From an uncultured Prevotellaceae bacterium (lineage in GTDB: Bacteria > Bacteroidota > Bacteroidia > Bacteroidales > Bacteroidaceae): a stretch of 64,000 bases of DNA. Numbering within the stretch: the first letter of the stretch is position 1; each line of letters begins with the position of its first letter. The notes below the pieces were generated by a model. It ran no database searches and had not been told where the DNA came from. It was given only the letters and a program-made list of their open reading frames with translations. A program made the position numbers and the translations under genes. The DNA is taken from the NCBI GenBank assembly GCA_900315075.1, contig OMXV01000004.1, positions 57,445 to 121,444 on the forward strand, given 5' to 3'. This document shows, piece by piece, positions 17,116-25,720 of this stretch.

Positions 17116-18156
17116 ATGATCGACAAAGAGTTTTGTTTGAGTTCCTATATAGCATTTCGATATATATGGAAAGACGGAATGGACTTCTGTGAAGGATTCC
17201 AGCATAAGAATTACCTACCCGTGGCTAAAGATGAGCAAATCCCCGTCGCCACCTCGAAAGACATCGACAGGGAGATACAAAAACAGTTCGACCAAATCTA
17301 TAGTAAATACGACAACATAGGAATCCTACTATCTGGTGGCATGGACAGTGCCAATTTGGCCTCCTACCTACGCCCTGGCAGCCATGCCTACACCTTCAAC
17401 TCAGCCTCGGGTGTATTCGACGCTGACATCAACCGGGCAAAGAAATACTGTGAAAAATGGGGACTTCACCACCACCTGATAGACATTACGATGGAAGATT
17501 ACAAAACCTATACTCCCATTGTCATGAAGTATAAGTTTGCGCCTGTCCATTCCATCGAACCACAAATCTACAAGGCAGCCCTTCAAGCAAAGCAAGACGG
17601 TGTACAACTGATGATTGTTGGCGAAAGTGCCGACCTTATCTTTGGGGGCATGGACAAACTGATTTCTCCACAATGGACTTTCGACGGATTTGTCAAGCGT
17701 TATACTTTCCTCTCACCAGAATTAGTGCTCACGAATCCTGTTAGCCAGATGGAATTATACGAGAGATACCGTATAGACGAGAATTCCATCGACTATATGA
17801 AATTCATGGACGAGGTGTTTGCAGTTGAGAGCAGTGGCTCCTATCTTAATGCTTTTGGTGCAGCTTGGCTACCATATTATGATCCTTACGCCAAATTGGT
17901 CATGTCGGAGCCACTTGATATGGAACGTGTTCGCAATGGTGAACCGAAATATTTGGTCCGTGAACTATATGCCATGAAATACCCCGAATTGGAGATTCCC
18001 TTCAAAATTCCCATGCCACGACCCGTTGACCAAGTGTTCAAAGACTGGGCAGGACCTACGCGCCTGGAATTCCGCCGCGATATCCCCATGGGACAACTCA
18101 CTGGCAACCAGAAATGGCAACTTTGGTGCGCCGAGCAATTCCTAAATCTTCTTTAA
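17116..18156 (+). CDS. Asparagine-synthase-like ATP-pyrophosphatase, no glutaminase domain
   Basis: A 346-residue protein with the PP-loop motif LLSGGMDSANLASYL (residues 71-85) and VGESADLIFGGMDKL further on, both typical of the C-terminal half of asparagine synthase. The N-terminal class II glutaminase domain is absent. Such stand-alone modules often work in amidation or amide-bond formation in glycan or secondary metabolism. It follows the licD-like and cytidylyltransferase genes in the same direction and may modify the same product. Its last 15 bases overlap the end of the convergent symporter gene. Confidence 0.75.
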   Translation: MIDKEFCLSSYIAFRYIWKDGMDFCEGFQHKNYLPVAKDEQIPVATSKDIDREIQKQFDQIYSKYDNIGILLSGGMDSANLASYLRPGSHAYTFNSASGVFDADINRAKKYCEKWGLHHHLIDITMEDYKTYTPIVMKYKFAPVHSIEPQIYKAALQAKQDGVQLMIVGESADLIFGGMDKLISPQWTFDGFVKRYTFLSPELVLTNPVSQMELYERYRIDENSIDYMKFMDEVFAVESSGSYLNAFGAAWLPYYDPYAKLVMSEPLDMERVRNGEPKYLVRELYAMKYPELEIPFKIPMPRPVDQVFKDWAGPTRLEFRRDIPMGQLTGNQKWQLWCAEQFLNLL

Positions 18157-19602
18157 CACCGTAGCCAGCAGGAATCCTGTGAGGAAGATGGCAGCTGTGC
18201 CAAGAACGATAGCGAGGTATTCATGTAGATGAGGACCAGGTAGTTTGAGTGGTTCAGCAAGGGAAATCCAACCAATCACAAGCACGCCAACGATAACCCC
18301 TGCCATTGCATGTGGCCGACGAACACGCCGCCCCATATACCCTAGGAGGAAAAGACCGAGCATACCACCCGAGAAGATGGACGACAATTTCCACCAAGCA
18401 TCGATAATACTATCGACACTCAACATGGCGATGGCTATCACGCATCCCAACAACCCCACCACTACACTCGACAACTGATAGACACGCACATGCTGTCGGT
18501 CACCCGAATGCTTTGCCAAAGGCTTGTAATAGTCGGTCAGAATAATGGTTGCAGCTGAACTAACACTAGTGGACACCGTGCTCATTCCCGCTGCGAAAAT
18601 ACTGGCAATCAGCAATCCTCGCAACCCCACAGGCAAACTATGTACAATAAAATAAGGGAACACATAGTCGGGTTTTGCAGCTATCTCAGCAGGCAGCAAG
18701 TCTGGATTGGTCGTATAATAACTATATAAAGCAGAGCCAATCAAGAAAAAGATAGCAGAGACGGGGATATAGAGGTATCCACCAAACAATGCAGAAAAGC
18801 GTGCATCGCGGTCACTTTTCGCAGCATGATAACGCTGCACATAATTTTGGTCAATGCCGTAATTCTGAAGATTGATGAAAATACCATAAATCAAACACAC
18901 CCAAAACGTAGAAGTAGTGAGGTCTGACGATAGTTCACCTAACGAGAACTTATTGCCTTGTGGTGAATGAATGGCCAAGTCGATAGCCTGAGAGGGACCA
19001 TCGGGCATGGAGAACAGCAGGACACATAGACACAGTACAGCCCCTCCAATTAATATCATCCCCTGGATGGCATCGGCCCAAATTACTGCCTTCAGTCCGC
19101 CCAACATCGAATAAATAATGATGCCGATACTGGTGGCAATGATAACCATGTATATATTCCATCCCATCAGGATATACATGGGAACAGCCAGCAGATAGAG
19201 GATGGAGCCCATTCGGGCAATTTGTGTCAGCAAATAACAGGCTGAAGCATAGATACGTGCCCACCGTCCAAATTTTTCTTCTAAAAACGTATAAGCCGAC
19301 ACACTACCGTTCTTACGATAGAACGGTACAAAATAACGAGCAGCAAAAAAACTTGCCACGGGTATCGACAAAGAGAACACGAATGCATTCCAATCCGACG
19401 CAAAAGCCTTGCCTGGATAACCGATATAACTAATGCTAGATACATAGGTGGCAAATATCGACATACCCACCACCCAGCCAGGCAAAGAACGGCCTGCATG
19501 TGTAAAATCCTCTGAACGATTATTTTTCCGATAAAACGAACAACCGAATATCACCACCCCAGCAGTGAAAGCCAAAAAAATAATTAGGTCGATGGTATTC
19601 AT
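18142..19602 (-). CDS. Sodium:solute symporter (SSS family)
   Basis: A 486-residue membrane protein with about 13 hydrophobic helices and the family features SIFATYVSSISYIGYPGKAF, LGGLKAVIWADAIQG and IFAAGMSTVSTSVSSAATI. It imports a solute with sodium; sugars, sialic acid and amino acids are all carried by the family, and the neighbours do not decide. The 3' end overlaps the convergent gene by 15 bases. A -7 box lies 30 bases upstream of the start. Confidence 0.9.
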   Translation of the reverse strand: MNTIDLIIFLAFTAGVVIFGCSFYRKNNRSEDFTHAGRSLPGWVVGMSIFATYVSSISYIGYPGKAFASDWNAFVFSLSIPVASFFAARYFVPFYRKNGSVSAYTFLEEKFGRWARIYASACYLLTQIARMGSILYLLAVPMYILMGWNIYMVIIATSIGIIIYSMLGGLKAVIWADAIQGMILIGGAVLCLCVLLFSMPDGPSQAIDLAIHSPQGNKFSLGELSSDLTTSTFWVCLIYGIFINLQNYGIDQNYVQRYHAAKSDRDARFSALFGGYLYIPVSAIFFLIGSALYSYYTTNPDLLPAEIAAKPDYVFPYFIVHSLPVGLRGLLIASIFAAGMSTVSTSVSSAATIILTDYYKPLAKHSGDRQHVRVYQLSSVVVGLLGCVIAIAMLSVDSIIDAWWKLSSIFSGGMLGLFLLGYMGRRVRRPHAMAGVIVGVLVIGWISLAEPLKLPGPHLHEYLAIVLGTAAIFLTGFLLATVLKKI

Positions 19603-19631
19603 ATCAGATGCTTTTCAGACGGTTTACCTTG

Positions 19632-19639
19632 CAAAAATA
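19632..19639 (-). promoter_or_regulatory. -7 box of the symporter gene
   Basis: The minus strand reads TATTTTTG, 30 bases upstream of the ATG. No convincing -33 TTTG was found. Confidence 0.45.
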
Positions 19640-19731
19640 CAAAATACTGCTGAAATAGCGAAGCAATTTTAAAAGAATATGACCAACAACCTCCAAACTT
19701 CTAAGCAACCTAAAGTCTAAAGTATAAATTC

Positions 19732-20805
19732 TCACACTCTTGCTCTCAATGTAATCACATTGATTTCCGGCCATGCCATCAGACGAAAAGGAACTGTGCC
19801 GCCAAGTCCGGCACTGACATAGAGCCGCTGGTCACCCTGAGCATACCATCCTCCCCACTCTCTATACATCAGTCGGGCAGGCGAAAAACGACCAATGCGT
19901 ATCTGCGCTGCATGGGTATGGCCCGAAAGTGTCAGTTGAATATCCGTATTGCCAACAACTTCCCTCCTCCAATGTGAAGGATTGTGTGAAAGGAGTATCT
20001 TAAAAATACCGTCGGGCACACCTTCCATCGCAGCACGAAGATTGCCATGGGTAATAAATGGAGGCTCTCCCACATGCTGCACTCCTATTAAGGCCATCTG
20101 TGCACCATTGTGCTCAATAATCTGATGCGTATCGTTGAGCACCTTCCATCCAAGACTCTCCTCCATGTGGGTGACAGCACCAGGTCTGTCGAAATAATCG
20201 TGATTGCCAAGAATGGAATAGACACCATCTGGTGCAGAAATCCGTGACAAAACATTCACAAACGTACCAACCTCTCGTGCTTTAAGATTCACCAAATCGC
20301 CTGTAAAGACCACCATATCGACATGCTGTGCCCTTATCTCACCAAAAAGTTTGTCAATAAACCACGGCTGACGTAAGAATGTGCCTGCATGTAGGTCTGA
20401 GAACTGAAGTATGCGATACCCATCAAACTCTTTGGGCAACGTTGGAAAAGCTATCTCTTCGTAACGAACCTTCAGACGCACCCACCCACAGATGAATCCG
20501 TAGGCGAAAATCAGTATCAATACGACAGCAGCCCCTACACCGGCCCACCAACCACATGGCCATCCCACCAAGGCGAAGAAAGCCTTGGGCACAACAAGCA
20601 TCAAAAAACAAATGAAAAAAAGTCTGGTTCTGGTAATCCTCCCTGCAAATTTCGTAAACACATTCAGCATGAAAAGCACCTGCACCAAGGAGATGGAACT
20701 ACAAATAATCTTACTGCCGATACCAGCACCATCCACCATTCCAGTCCAGACAAGCAAGTCGGGAACTATCAACAATAAGCAGGCAAATATTATATTGGAA
20801 AACAT
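19732..20805 (-). CDS. Membrane-anchored metallophosphoesterase
   Basis: A 357-residue protein with about four N-terminal membrane helices (to residue about 110) and a calcineurin-like phosphoesterase domain. Metal-binding motifs are visible in order: QFSDLHAGT, VFTGDLVN, ILGNHDYF, LLSHNPSHW and LSGHTHAAQ. The topology resembles YkuE/YaeI-type enzymes, some of which act on UDP-sugar lipids or phospholipids. The substrate is not known here. Confidence 0.9.
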   Translation of the reverse strand: MFSNIIFACLLLIVPDLLVWTGMVDGAGIGSKIICSSISLVQVLFMLNVFTKFAGRITRTRLFFICFLMLVVPKAFFALVGWPCGWWAGVGAAVVLILIFAYGFICGWVRLKVRYEEIAFPTLPKEFDGYRILQFSDLHAGTFLRQPWFIDKLFGEIRAQHVDMVVFTGDLVNLKAREVGTFVNVLSRISAPDGVYSILGNHDYFDRPGAVTHMEESLGWKVLNDTHQIIEHNGAQMALIGVQHVGEPPFITHGNLRAAMEGVPDGIFKILLSHNPSHWRREVVGNTDIQLTLSGHTHAAQIRIGRFSPARLMYREWGGWYAQGDQRLYVSAGLGGTVPFRLMAWPEINVITLRARV

Positions 20806-20907
20806 TTATTTGATAAGTTTGGAGTTTTTTATTTTTTTAGGAGTTAGGAGTTATTAGTTTATGCTTTCGAAAGGGATGGTAGAGGCGACGTCCTTCAGAT
20901 GAGAATG

Positions 20908-20915
20908 CAAAATTA
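20908..20915 (-). promoter_or_regulatory. -7 box upstream of the metallophosphoesterase gene
   Basis: The minus strand reads TAATTTTG, about 100 bases before the start. A short GTTAGGA-type repeat (20838-20856) lies in the predicted leader. Confidence 0.4.
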
Positions 20916-21023
20916 CAAAAAAAAATAATAAAATAATTTTTTGATTGGTGATAGATTTGAGACATATCCTACTCTATAAAGACAAACAACAACAAATTAT
21001 TAACAATTAAAAATTATACAATT

Positions 21024-21237
21024 ATGAAAAAGATTAAATTTTTGTTTGTCATGATGACAATGATGATGTTTGCGGTCAAAATGGCAAAATTGTCACGCAT
21101 GTAGCGGTAGTGGCAGATGCCAGCATTGCGATGGATTGGGTAACAATAACAACAGACACAGTGGTTACAGTTGCGGTGTATGCAAAGGCACAGGAAGATG
21201 CGCTGGATGTGATGGAAAAGGAGGATACAACTATTAA
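21024..21237 (+). pseudogene. Frameshifted gene for a small exported Cys-rich (DnaJ zinc-finger-like) protein
   Basis: The ATG at 21024 gives a signal peptide (MKKIKFLFVMMTMMMFA) and soon hits a TAG at 21102. Shifted by one base, the same DNA reads WQNCHACSGSGRCQHCDGLG, then SCGVCKGTGRCAGCDGKGGYNY and stops at 21237. These are repeated CxxCxGxG motifs as in DnaJ-type zinc fingers. The signal peptide and Cys-rich part are thus in different frames, with the break at about 21072-21090. Either it is a recent pseudogene, a sequencing error, or a programmed shift. A strong terminator follows. Confidence 0.7.
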
Positions 21238-21261
21238 AGAGATGCCATCATCAAAAGAATA

Positions 21262-21294
21262 CAAACAACCTGCCCTTTGAGAGCAGGTTTTTTG
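21262..21294. terminator. Terminator, possibly bidirectional
   Basis: ACAAACAACCTGC pairs with GCAGGTTTTTTGT around a loop of CCTTTGAGA, with one mismatch, followed by T residues. Confidence 0.75.
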
Positions 21295-21341
21295 TATTCT
21301 ATCAACTCTACACCCCTCTTGTTATTTCCATCTTTTTTATT

Positions 21342-21372
21342 TTTGTATTTTCATCGAATCTTCGTAACTTTG
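21342..21372 (+). promoter_or_regulatory. Full Bacteroidetes promoter of the GH28 fusion gene
   Basis: TTTG at 21342-21345, a 19-base spacer and TAACTTTG at 21365-21372 fit the -33/-7 consensus exactly. Transcription should start near 21380, about 20 bases before the ATG. Confidence 0.8.
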
Positions 21373-21401
21373 CAAGACTAATCAACTAAAACGACCTATC
21401 C

Positions 21402-24400
21402 ATGAGAAAAATTACATTGACACTCTTCGCACTGCTGTCTGTCGTGATGGCTTTTTCGCAGACAGAAGAGGCTTTCTGGCATCCCCCTGTAGAGATGAGC
21501 AACCATGTCATCCTCGGTTGGGACGGACAGATAGACAGTACTATAATAGAGCGAGACTTGGATGCTATTGAGGCTTGTGGTTTCCGTAGCGTCATCATCG
21601 AGCCTGGCTACAACATGGGCGAACCATATCTCAGTCAGCAGTGGTTTTCCAACGTACGGATTATGGCAAATGCCGTGGAACGTCGTGGCATGAAAATGTG
21701 GATTATCGACGAAGGCAAATATCCCAGCGGTATGGCTGGAGGCAAATTCTCCAAAGAGCGCCCCGACTTATGTATGCAAGCATTAATAGTAGAGGGTGAC
21801 ACGGTAAAAGCGGTGCGACGGTCTTCGAACACCCGCTGTGTGAACAATCCCACTGGTGGCAAGGACGAGAACAACTCCCTCTGCGACTACCTCGACACCA
21901 CAGCTGTGAGGCAGTACATCAACTGGACACACGAACAATATAAAAATACCTTAGGACATCATTTAGGCACTACTGTGCTTGGATTTCGCGGCGACGAACC
22001 AGCCTATCAACGAGTACCATGGACCACAGGCATCGATAGTATCTTCGAGGCTTGTAAGGGTTACGCTCTCCAACCATGGCTGAAAGCCCTCACCATGAGC
22101 GAACGCACATCGCTACACCATCCGTCGCTCACCGAAGAGCAGCGACGTGCCAAGGCAGACTATTGGGACGTGTGGAGTCGTCTCTTCGCCGACCATTATT
22201 TCAAGATGCAAGCCGACTGGTGCGAGGCCAATGGTGTGCGGCATATCACCCACATGGACAAAGACGACATGCTGGCATGGTGCGTGAAGATGGAAGGCGA
22301 CCCCTTTCGCAACCTGAGTCGTGTGCAGGTGCCTGGCATCGATGTCATCTGGTCGCAGATATGGTATGGCAGCTACACTGAGTTTCCACGTCTTTCCTCC
22401 TCCACCGCACACGTCTATGGCAAACAGCGGGCATTTAGCGAGAGTTTCGCAGCCTATACCCAGCAGTTGGACATCCCCGCAGTGAAATATGTGGTGGATT
22501 ACCAGATTGCCCGAGGCATCAACTTCTTTGAGTTTATGTTTATGATGAGCAAGCGTGGACCGACTGGATACATGGCCGACCCAGCCATGAAGACGCTCAA
22601 CGAATACACAAACCGCGCCACCTACCTCATGTCGCAAGGCAGGCCTACAGCGCGTGTAGCTATCTATGCGCCCATCCCGTCGCTATGGTTGGGCAACGAG
22701 CGTTCCGACCATTTCATGCGGGCAGCTGCACATCTATTGACAGCCCATCAGTATGACTACGACTTCATCACTGACGATGGTCTCGTCGAGGCCGTCAACG
22801 TGAGCAACGGCCGTCTGCTTAACAAGAGCGGGCAGGCATACGAAACACTGGTCATCCCCAACGCCGAGGTCATCCGACAGGATGCCTGGCAGCAGATAGA
22901 AGAGTTTACCCGCCGTGGCGGCAAGGTGGTGTTCCTTGGTGACCTACCCCGTGCCACCGCCGAAAAGACGATGATGGACCAGCAACCCATCAACATCCCG
23001 CAGCAAAACACAATGCACGTGGCCGATAGTGTATGGACAGAGGCTTGGACAGAGATGATGCCTGTGAGAGAACTGAAGGTGGTGGAAGGCCGTAGCGACA
23101 GTATCGCCTACACTGCACGCCAGACCGATGACGCACGCATCTTCTTCATCCTCAATCAACGTTCCTCACAAGAAACACTGACTATCGACCTCGACTGTAT
23201 GGGAGAACCCCAACTATGGGATGCATGGACAGGCGAAATTACCAATATTCCTTTCACCGTAGTAGATGACAAGACAAGGGTGAGACTCACCTTAAAACCT
23301 TGGGAGTCGGGTATCATTGTGGTGAAGAAACGTACATCAACTTACAATGCCAAGCGTTTTAAGAACATCCAGGCTGCCATCGACCAAGCCCATTCTGATG
23401 GTGGCGGCACTGTGGTAATCCCAAAGGGCAAACATCGCACGGGGTCGTTGTTTGTAACACGCGGTGTCAACCTGCATTTTGACGAGGGTGCCACACTCAT
23501 CAGCATCGTTGACCCATCACTATATCCCATCATCCGCACACGGTGGGAGGGCAGAATGCAAGATGCCCATGCGGCTCTCATCAACTTCATCAACAATGAC
23601 GGATGTTCTCTGACAGGCAAAGGACTCATCGATGCCCGTGGACTGAAATGGAACAAAGTGCCCAGAGACAAATACGGACGCCCGAAGACCATCTGTTTCG
23701 ACCATTGCGACGGTGGTGCGATTAGTGACATCAGTGTCAAAAACCAGGCATTCTGGTGTCTCCACATCCTCTATACACGTGGATTCACCGTCGATGGTGT
23801 CAACATCTGTGCCGAGGACTATATCCCCAGCAGCGATGGCATCGACATCGACTCTTCGACAGACGTGGTCATACGAAATGTGCATATCGAGGCACATGAT
23901 GACTGCATTTCCATTAAGAGCGGAAAAGACACCGATGGCCGACGCGTCAACTTGGCGTCGGAGCGCATCCTCATCGAAGACTGCCATTTCGACTATGGTC
24001 ACGGCGGTGTGGCCATCGGCAGCGAGGTGACGGGCGATGTGCGTGACGTGACTATACGCCACTGCGACATGAGCGGCGAAAACTGGAACCCCATCCGCTT
24101 TAAAAGCCAGCCCTCACGGGGCGGTATTGTGGAAAGAATCACTTTTGAGGACATCAACATCTCTCAAGCACGCAACATTTTTGAGGTGAATATGACATGG
24201 CGCATGAAAGGGGCCACCGAACCACCTTATTCCCCACTTACACGTCTCCGCGACATCACTTTCCGTAACATCTGCGGCAAGGCAGAGAATGCCGGCCACT
24301 TCATTGGCTACGAAGAGCAACCTTTTACACCTGATATCTTCCATTTCGAAAACTGCGAAATCCAAGTGAAAAATCCCTTTGAAAACAAATTCGCAGAACT

Positions 24401-24437
24401 GAATATGGAAGGGGTGAAGATTACCATTGAAGATTAA
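21402..24437 (+). CDS. Secreted two-domain glycoside hydrolase: GH106-like N-terminal part fused to GH28
   Basis: A 1011-residue exported protein (signal peptide ending near AFSQ). Residues about 25-640 contain a TIM-barrel-like region starting FWHPPVEMSNHVILGWDG with WIIDEGKYPSGMAGG, resembling GH106-like rhamnosidase-type proteins. This assignment is tentative. From about residue 647 a complete GH28 right-handed beta-helix follows: FKNIQAAIDQAHSDGGGTVV, SSDGIDIDSS near 810, HDDCISIKSG near 830, GHGGVAIGSE near 866 and IRFKSQPSRG near 898. The first catalytic Asp sits in SSDG rather than NTDG. Together this suggests removal of adjacent rhamnose and galacturonate units in pectin. It has its own consensus promoter, and an SGNH esterase gene follows. 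Confidence 0.8.
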   Translation: MRKITLTLFALLSVVMAFSQTEEAFWHPPVEMSNHVILGWDGQIDSTIIERDLDAIEACGFRSVIIEPGYNMGEPYLSQQWFSNVRIMANAVERRGMKMWIIDEGKYPSGMAGGKFSKERPDLCMQALIVEGDTVKAVRRSSNTRCVNNPTGGKDENNSLCDYLDTTAVRQYINWTHEQYKNTLGHHLGTTVLGFRGDEPAYQRVPWTTGIDSIFEACKGYALQPWLKALTMSERTSLHHPSLTEEQRRAKADYWDVWSRLFADHYFKMQADWCEANGVRHITHMDKDDMLAWCVKMEGDPFRNLSRVQVPGIDVIWSQIWYGSYTEFPRLSSSTAHVYGKQRAFSESFAAYTQQLDIPAVKYVVDYQIARGINFFEFMFMMSKRGPTGYMADPAMKTLNEYTNRATYLMSQGRPTARVAIYAPIPSLWLGNERSDHFMRAAAHLLTAHQYDYDFITDDGLVEAVNVSNGRLLNKSGQAYETLVIPNAEVIRQDAWQQIEEFTRRGGKVVFLGDLPRATAEKTMMDQQPINIPQQNTMHVADSVWTEAWTEMMPVRELKVVEGRSDSIAYTARQTDDARIFFILNQRSSQETLTIDLDCMGEPQLWDAWTGEITNIPFTVVDDKTRVRLTLKPWESGIIVVKKRTSTYNAKRFKNIQAAIDQAHSDGGGTVVIPKGKHRTGSLFVTRGVNLHFDEGATLISIVDPSLYPIIRTRWEGRMQDAHAALINFINNDGCSLTGKGLIDARGLKWNKVPRDKYGRPKTICFDHCDGGAISDISVKNQAFWCLHILYTRGFTVDGVNICAEDYIPSSDGIDIDSSTDVVIRNVHIEAHDDCISIKSGKDTDGRRVNLASERILIEDCHFDYGHGGVAIGSEVTGDVRDVTIRHCDMSGENWNPIRFKSQPSRGGIVERITFEDINISQARNIFEVNMTWRMKGATEPPYSPLTRLRDITFRNICGKAENAGHFIGYEEQPFTPDIFHFENCEIQVKNPFENKFAELNMEGVKITIED

Positions 24438-24475
24438 AGGGGAGTTAAAAGGGAGTTAAAAGGGAGTGAAAGGGA
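24435..24475. repeat. GGGAGTTAAAA 11-mer array after the GH28 fusion gene
   Basis: Units GGGAGTTAAAA, GGGAGTTAAAA and GGGAGTGAAA begin at the stop codon TAA (24435-24437), followed by the GGGACAATACC tail shared with 8311-8351 and 15537-15589. Confidence 0.8.
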
Positions 24476-24517
24476 CAATACCCTTTGAGGTTTGAGATTG
24501 AAGTGTTTTCTCTGCAG

Positions 24518-24536
24518 GCGACGGTTTTGCCGTCGC
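24518..24536. repeat. Short GC-rich hairpin
   Basis: GCGACGG and CCGTCGC around TTTTG. There is no T run after it, so it is not a classic terminator; it may be a leader stem of the downstream esterase gene. Confidence 0.45.
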
Positions 24537-24559
24537 AATAACCCAAAATATACAAAGAC

Positions 24560-25366
24560 ATGAAAAAACTAATGATTATGGCGGCACTGTTCGCCGCCAC
24601 ATTGACAACTAGCGCACAAACGCTGTTTCAGCATCCCTGGCAGGGTAAAAAAGTAGCCTATTTCGGCGACAGTATCACCGACCCACGCAACAGTGGTTCG
24701 AAAGCAAAATGGTGGCAGTTTCTACAACAATGGTTGGGTATTGAGCCTTTCGTCTATGCCGTCAGCGGTCGACAGTGGAATGACATTCCACGCCAAGCTG
24801 ACCAACTCAAAGAGCAACATGGTGACGATTTCGATGCCATTCTGATTTTTATTGGCACCAACGACTTCAATGCCGCTGTACCCATCGGAGAATGGTGGAC
24901 AATAACAGAAGACTCGGTGATGGCCGCCGTACACCGTGACAAGGCTTTGGCATTGCGCCGTCACCGCGAGCCATCGATGAACAAAGACACCTATCGTGGG
25001 CGTATCAATATCGCCATGAGTAAACTCAAGGAGATGTGGCCCACCAAGCAGATAGTGCTCATCACCCCCATCCATCGCAGTTATTTCTATGGCAATGAGA
25101 AAAACATCCAACCCACCGAAGCCTATCAAAACGAGTGTGGCGAATGGATTGATGCTTATGTAGAAAGCGTATGCGAAGCAGGACGTATCTGGGCCGTGCC
25201 TGTCATCGACCTTAATGCCACATCAGGCCTCTACCCCATGACAAAATCGCAAGTGGTGAACTTCCATCACGAGAACGACCTGCTCCACCCCAATGACCGG
25301 GGGCATCAGCGTATGGCCAGCACCATCATGTATCAACTCCTCACCCTACCATGTGTGTTTGAGTGA
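24560..25366 (+). CDS. Secreted SGNH/GDSL esterase
   Basis: A 268-residue protein with a signal peptide (to about TSAQ) and SGNH blocks: block I YFGDSITD with the catalytic Ser, block II in the region AVSGRQWNDI, block III IFIGTNDFNA and block V LLHPNDRGHQRM with catalytic Asp and His. It probably deacylates a polysaccharide. It follows the GH28 fusion gene by 122 bases, so pectin acetyl groups are a reasonable guess. Confidence 0.88.
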   Translation: MKKLMIMAALFAATLTTSAQTLFQHPWQGKKVAYFGDSITDPRNSGSKAKWWQFLQQWLGIEPFVYAVSGRQWNDIPRQADQLKEQHGDDFDAILIFIGTNDFNAAVPIGEWWTITEDSVMAAVHRDKALALRRHREPSMNKDTYRGRINIAMSKLKEMWPTKQIVLITPIHRSYFYGNEKNIQPTEAYQNECGEWIDAYVESVCEAGRIWAVPVIDLNATSGLYPMTKSQVVNFHHENDLLHPNDRGHQRMASTIMYQLLTLPCVFE

Positions 25367-25437
25367 AGAAATATAAAACATCATATATTAGTATCCATAA
25401 AATGAATTTAGGACCAGATCATATACTATATTGACAA

Positions 25438-25720
25438 ATGGGAAATGCCATCAACGGATATTACAAACTCTCGTGGAGAGAGCGTATCGGGTTCTGTTCG
25501 GGCGACCTTGCTCAGAACCTAATCTATCAGACCGTAAGCATCTGGTTGCTATTCTATTATAATAATGTCTATGGGCTGGATTCAGCTACAGTGGCAGTGA
25601 TGTTTCTTGTAGTCCGTATCATTGATGTGATCTGGGACCCTATGGTGGGAGCATTCGTCGATAAATCACACCCCCGCTGGGGCAAATACCGCTCGTGGCT
25701 TATTATAGGCGGAATCCCTG
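25438..25720 (+). pseudogene. Truncated GPH-family sugar:cation symporter (N-terminal remnant)
   Basis: About 94 residues match the start of MelB/GPH transporters: LSWRERIGFCSGDLAQNLIY, RIIDVIWDPMVGAFVD (the cation-site acidic residues of helix II) and HPRWGKYRSWLIIGGIP. Family members are about 450-500 residues. After GGIP the sequence changes to an unrelated frame and stops at 25761. The rest is missing, and the DNA continues directly into an epimerase remnant. Confidence 0.85.

Noticed and set aside
21076-21280. Alternative third frame (GQNGKIVTHVAVVADAS...) as the real protein
   Set aside because: It lacks a start, and the overlapping +1 frame has regular CxxCxGxG motifs that cannot be chance.
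22113-22637. A 174-codon minus-strand frame over the GH28 fusion gene
   Set aside because: Antisense to conserved coding sequence and without any motif; treated as a shadow.
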